64,000 bases of DNA from Gemmatimonadota bacterium. Its GTDB lineage: Bacteria; JAAXHH01. Position numbers and translations under genes: made by a program. The notes under the pieces are model-generated. The model had not been told where the DNA came from, did not search any database, and was given only the letters and a program-made list of their open reading frames with translations. The DNA lies in NCBI GenBank assembly GCA_009837395.1, contig VXTP01000006.1, positions 62,001 to 126,000 on the forward strand. The letters run 5' to 3'. Shown here piece by piece: positions 60,310-64,000 of the stretch. Each line of letters starts with the position of its first letter. Position 1 is the first letter of the stretch.

Positions 60310-63300
60310 TTAACGGGTGCGGACAGGGCGCGATGCCGCGCCTTGAAGGAGGGTGTTGAGCATCTCGGAGGCCTTCTTCTTCACCCTGAGCACCGAGCGG
60401 TGCTTGACCTGCTCGTACCCGCGGATCTCGTCGGGCAGTCCCAACAGTTCCGATACTTCGGGGTAGTTTTCCGGGGTGAGTATGGCAAGGGCCTGGTCCA
60501 GCAGGGATTCGTACCAGGTTACGAGCGCACGTTCCTCCCGCCGGGCCGCGGTGTAACCGAAGGGGTCGAAGGGCGTTCCCCGAAGGAATCTGCAATGGGC
60601 CATGATCCGCAGAATGGGCCTGAACCAGGGTCCCAGCCGCAGCTTGCGATCGAGTCCCCATGCCCGCAGCAGCGGCGGATGCAGATGGTAGGATACCCGG
60701 ACCGGTCCATCGAACCGTTCCGCTACGCCCGGTTCGGACGGATCGGTCAGCAGCCGGGCCACCTCGTACTCGTCCTTGTAGGCCATGAGCTTGTGCAACA
60801 TGAAAGCCGCGTGCGTGGTGAGCAGGTATCCGCGGTCCGGTCCGCCGGTACGCTCATCCCTTTCGTAAACCCCTACGATCCGGTCGACGAACCGCTCTGC
60901 GAGCCTGGCGTCCTGAAAGGCGATCAGCTCGCCCACGCGGATGACCCAGCTCCTGCGGAACGACTCCTGGCGGACGGGAATCCTTCCGATCAGCGTCTCG
61001 AAGGCCTGCGCCCGCTTACGGCCGAGTAACAACGCATAGCGGCGGACCAGTTCATCCGAATCCGGCTCGGGTTCCTCCACGGCCCCGTCCAACCGCGCCC
61101 GGTCGTGCACGGCCATGCGGCCCCATCGGAAGGCCTGGATGTTCAGGTCGACGGCCTGGCCGTTCAACCGGACGGCGCGCTCGATACTCCCGGCCTGCAG
61201 GGGGATGTGCCCGGCCTGGTAGGCGACGCCGAGGAGAAACACGTTGGCCACGATGTGGTTCCCGAAGAGCTTCATCGCGTAGTCCTGCGCATCGATGAAG
61301 ACATTGTCCACCGACCGGGTGTGTGCTTCGATGAGCGTTTCCATGGCCGGGACGTCGGCGCCGGGTACCTGGGGATCGTACACCATCTGCGCGGTCGGGA
61401 CGCCGGACCGGCTCACCACGGCTACGGTCCGCTGCGCGGAGGCGGCCTGGAGGTTCAGGGGGTTCACCGCGCCTGCGATATCCGCCGCCAGGTAGAGATC
61501 GCACCGCCCGGCGGGTATATAGCTGGAAGGGGGGACCTCGCCTTCCCCCAGGACGATGGGCGATTCCACGGGACCGCCCTTCTGCGCCAGCCCCGTGCGG
61601 TTCATCTCGCTCACCTTCTTCCCGTCGAAAAGCGCCGCGACAGCCAGCAGGTGGGCCACGGTCACGACGCCCGTGCCGCCGATCCCGATGAGGTGTATCG
61701 CGTATTCTCCGTCTATCGTCGCTTGGGCGGCGGGTGCTGCAAGGTCCGATTCATCCAGAGTCGGGCACACCGGATTCAATGGCTTGCTGTCTCCGACCGG
61801 TTCGACGGAGATGAAGGAAGGGCAGTCTCCCTTCAGGCAGGACAAGTCCTGGTTGCAGGCCGACTGGAGTATGGCGGTCTTGGGTCCGAACTCCGTTTCC
61901 CTGGGTTCGAGCGCGAGGCACATGGACTGCTGACCACAGTCGCCGCATCCTTCGCACACCCGTTCGTGAATGTAGACGTACCGTTCGGGGGCGAGATGCT
62001 GGCGCTTGCGGCGACGTCGGTGTTCCGTGGCGCATTCCTGGTCGTAGATCAGCACCTTCACGCCGGGTTTTCGCGACAGGCTCTCCTGGGCGGATTCGAG
62101 CCGGTCCCGCGGTTCGAGCAGCAGGTGCTGGCCCGGTTTCAACGCGGCCCGGGCGCGTTTGAGCGATACCTGCTGCGGAAACTTGCTGACGACCGTCACA
62201 TCCTGCACGCCCAGGCCGAGCAGAATCAGCGCGAAGTCGTCCAGCGTGGGCTGCCCGGTGATGTCCTGGCCGCCGGTCATGGCCACCACGTGGTTCCAGA
62301 GTACTTTATAGGTGATGTTAGCGCCGTGGGAAATGGAGCTGAATATGGTGATCAGGCCGCTGTGGAGCACCGTGCCGTCGCCGATGTTCTGGAACAGGTG
62401 CCGGTTCTCATTGAACGGAAACATGCCGTTGTAGATAGCGCCGCCCAGACCCATGGTGGGTATCCAACGCACGCCCCGGCCGTCCGCCTCGATGTAGGCA
62501 TCCAGCGACGAGCAGCCGATTTCGCCGCCCGCGACTTCGCCCTCCGGCGCACGGGCCGATACGCTGTGGGGACATCCTGGACAGTAGTGGGCGGTGCGCC
62601 GGGCGAAGGAACCCGGATCTCGCTCAGCGATGGCGCTTAACTCCTCCAAGCGGTCGTAAATGGGCGCCGACGGGAAGATCTCCTGCAGCATCGGTCCGAG
62701 TCGCAGGGTGAGCAGGTCTGGATTCAGCTCTCCATAGGCTGGAATGAGCGGGCGGTCATCCGGACCCCGCTTTCCGTAGACGTGTGCTACGCCGGTGCCC
62801 AGGAGCGCGTGGGCTACCGCTTCTTCCACGAAGGGACCCTTTTCCTCCACGACCACCACGGTCTTCAGGCGCGCTGCGAACTCCCGGATCGTCCGTGGAT
62901 TGACCGGATAGATCACGCCCAGCTTCAGGATCGGCACCCGGTCCTCCAGGTTCAGCAATCGAAGCGCCTGGACGATGTCGGCGTAGCTTTTTCCCGTGGC
63001 CACGATACCGAGGGAACCGTCCGATTTCGGGTTCTTGACCGTGTCGATTCCGTTCACCCGGGCGTACTCGGCGGCGATCCCCAGGCGCACCGTGGTCAGT
63101 TCTTCTTCGAAGGGGATGGACTGGGTGGAGATGACCACCCGGTGAAAGCGTTTTTCGTAGGGCCGTCCAGGCGGCAGCGTCACGCTGGGTAGTTCGAGGT
63201 TTACGTCTACCGTTTCGGCGCCGTCGCAGATGGGCGTGACGAGTTTCATCCCGCAGAGGACCCCGGCGTACCTGCTGAGCGCGAGCGCGTGGTGCCCATA

Positions 63301-63882
63301 GGTGATGACCTCGGAAACCGTCGAAGGGTAGAAGACGGGAATGCGCGCGTCGCGAAGGGCCTGCTCGCTGCTGGCGGGGTATCCGGAACTCTTCGCCATG
63401 TGGTCGTCCCCGCAGAACAGGACGCCGCCGCTGTCCTTTCCCGTTCCCGCGATGTTGGCGAGGCTGAATTCGTCCAGGGCCCATTTCACGCCGTGGGCCT
63501 TTCCGTACCAGAATCCGTCCACGTTTCCTTCGTACTGACTGCCGTGCACCGCCGCCGCCGCCGTCTTCTCGTTGACTGCCGCCTGGTGAACGAAAGGCGC
63601 CGCTTCACTGAGCAGGGCGGCCTGATGCCGGAGTTCGAGGTCGAGGCCGCCGAGGGGCGAGCCTTCGTAACCGGCCATGAAGCTGCGTCGCACCGTGCCG
63701 CCGGAAAGGGCGTCACGCCGCTGCTTGTCCAGCAGGAAGCGGACGATGGCATGTATTCCAGTAAGAAAGACCGGACCGCTGTCTTTGAGGTATCGGTCCT
63801 GCAGCGAGGGCGCTGGAATGGCGTCGGTGGTCAAGGCCGGACCTGCCTGGTCGCGAGGCGTTTGAAATCGGGTGTCTTGCAC
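60310..63882 (-). CDS. Indolepyruvate:ferredoxin oxidoreductase, fused single chain
   Basis: An 1190-residue single-chain 2-oxoacid:ferredoxin oxidoreductase. The N-terminal part (about 1-420) is the pyrimidine/TPP-binding half with AGYEGSPLGGLDLEL. The middle holds the CPGCPHS cluster and the TPP-binding GCSSLDAYIEADG and MGLGGAIYNGMFPF. A Cys-rich part (CEGCGDCGQQSMCLAL, then CNQDLSCLKGDCPSF) binds a [4Fe-4S]-type cluster. The gamma-type part begins at IHLIGIGGTGVVTVAHLLA with MNRTGLAQKGGPVESPIVLG. A C-terminal helical domain of about 240 residues completes it. The enzyme takes aryl or branched 2-oxo acids to acyl-CoA plus reduced ferredoxin. Convergent with the Tat aminotransferases. Confidence 0.92.
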   Translation of the reverse strand: MQDTRFQTPRDQAGPALTTDAIPAPSLQDRYLKDSGPVFLTGIHAIVRFLLDKQRRDALSGGTVRRSFMAGYEGSPLGGLDLELRHQAALLSEAAPFVHQAAVNEKTAAAAVHGSQYEGNVDGFWYGKAHGVKWALDEFSLANIAGTGKDSGGVLFCGDDHMAKSSGYPASSEQALRDARIPVFYPSTVSEVITYGHHALALSRYAGVLCGMKLVTPICDGAETVDVNLELPSVTLPPGRPYEKRFHRVVISTQSIPFEEELTTVRLGIAAEYARVNGIDTVKNPKSDGSLGIVATGKSYADIVQALRLLNLEDRVPILKLGVIYPVNPRTIREFAARLKTVVVVEEKGPFVEEAVAHALLGTGVAHVYGKRGPDDRPLIPAYGELNPDLLTLRLGPMLQEIFPSAPIYDRLEELSAIAERDPGSFARRTAHYCPGCPHSVSARAPEGEVAGGEIGCSSLDAYIEADGRGVRWIPTMGLGGAIYNGMFPFNENRHLFQNIGDGTVLHSGLITIFSSISHGANITYKVLWNHVVAMTGGQDITGQPTLDDFALILLGLGVQDVTVVSKFPQQVSLKRARAALKPGQHLLLEPRDRLESAQESLSRKPGVKVLIYDQECATEHRRRRKRQHLAPERYVYIHERVCEGCGDCGQQSMCLALEPRETEFGPKTAILQSACNQDLSCLKGDCPSFISVEPVGDSKPLNPVCPTLDESDLAAPAAQATIDGEYAIHLIGIGGTGVVTVAHLLAVAALFDGKKVSEMNRTGLAQKGGPVESPIVLGEGEVPPSSYIPAGRCDLYLAADIAGAVNPLNLQAASAQRTVAVVSRSGVPTAQMVYDPQVPGADVPAMETLIEAHTRSVDNVFIDAQDYAMKLFGNHIVANVFLLGVAYQAGHIPLQAGSIERAVRLNGQAVDLNIQAFRWGRMAVHDRARLDGAVEEPEPDSDELVRRYALLLGRKRAQAFETLIGRIPVRQESFRRSWVIRVGELIAFQDARLAERFVDRIVGVYERDERTGGPDRGYLLTTHAAFMLHKLMAYKDEYEVARLLTDPSEPGVAERFDGPVRVSYHLHPPLLRAWGLDRKLRLGPWFRPILRIMAHCRFLRGTPFDPFGYTAARREERALVTWYESLLDQALAILTPENYPEVSELLGLPDEIRGYEQVKHRSVLRVKKKASEMLNTLLQGAASRPVRTR

Positions 63883-64000
63883 TTCAGGATCATGGCTTCA
63901 GTATACTCGGTGGGGTGGTTCGTGTCAACCGACGCGGGGGGGCGCCACGCCCGTGACGCCGGTGGCCGCCGCGCCCGCGGAACGTGGTGAAACGGATTGC
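63883..64000. repeat. Short tandem repeat at the window edge
   Basis: The 118 bases upstream of the oxidoreductase gene hold a 24-bp duplication at 63931-63954 and 63955-63978 (GACGCSGGKGGSCGCCRCGCCCG). No gene is visible in the remaining sequence. Confidence 0.75.

Overview
The window is about 62-65% GC by eye and densely coded. It comes from a Gram-negative (diderm) bacterium: it encodes apolipoprotein N-acyltransferase, a TonB-dependent receptor of the Oar type, lipoproteins with lipoboxes and a MltD-like lytic transglycosylase. The mix of four phytanoyl-CoA-dioxygenase-like proteins, an arylsulfatase, enolase-superfamily, mannonate-dehydratase, creatininase and DHDPS-family enzymes, plus a 29-residue AURKAIP1/COX24 protein, resembles uncultured FCB-group lineages such as Latescibacterota or Poribacteria from marine or sponge metagenomes. 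That placement is inference from gene content only; the window has no rRNA.

Layout. 1-7.8 kb (minus strand): hisB, a D-threonine-aldolase-like enzyme, an NSS sodium symporter, a HisC-like aminotransferase, an amidase, a FAD oxidoreductase and the start of cobyric acid synthase. 8-14 kb: a small membrane protein, an ICMT-like methyltransferase with a Gfo/Idh/MocA dehydrogenase, lnt, xerD and uxuA. 14-21 kb: a large Oar-like outer-membrane receptor, a fumarylacetoacetate-hydrolase-family enzyme and a secreted 5'-nucleotidase-like protein whose metal site is largely lost. 21-30.5 kb: a type II toxin-antitoxin pair, a giant Ig-like/LRR lipoprotein that ends an operon with two PhyH proteins and an enolase-superfamily enzyme, an orphan VapB with a VapC remnant, and a third PhyH. 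30.5-37.4 kb: a His/Gly-rich lipoprotein, a creatininase, three PLP enzymes of different fold classes and a phosphatase-ADP-ribosylhydrolase fusion. 37.7-41.2 kb (plus strand): tRNA-Ala(GGC), a MltD-like protein, SppA, HU and the AURKAIP1/COX24 mini-protein. 41.3-50.8 kb: an oligopeptide-type binding protein, PdxA2 and a DUF1537 kinase (a likely D-threonate/D-erythronate route), a threonine-synthase-like enzyme, a DHDPS-family aldolase, a sulfatase and a GDPD. 50.8-64 kb: a stand-alone AICAR transformylase, a PhyH-HEAT fusion, leuS, a glycosyltransferase, two Tat-targeted HisC-like aminotransferases and a single-chain indolepyruvate:ferredoxin oxidoreductase.

The genes fit a heterotroph that scavenges amino acids, sugar acids, sulfated compounds and other small organics using many small catabolic operons and several lineage-specific surface proteins.

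The most unusual signal is structural. At many gene ends there are short tandem duplications (units of 13 to 42 bp) with unrelated sequences that lie on or just beside the stop codon, and in one case the duplication has created the stop. Other strong leads are the exported aminotransferase pair, the metal-site-depleted phosphatase fused to a beta-rich domain, the four-module LRR lipoprotein, and the operon of three PLP enzymes with a creatininase, lipoprotein and PhyH.
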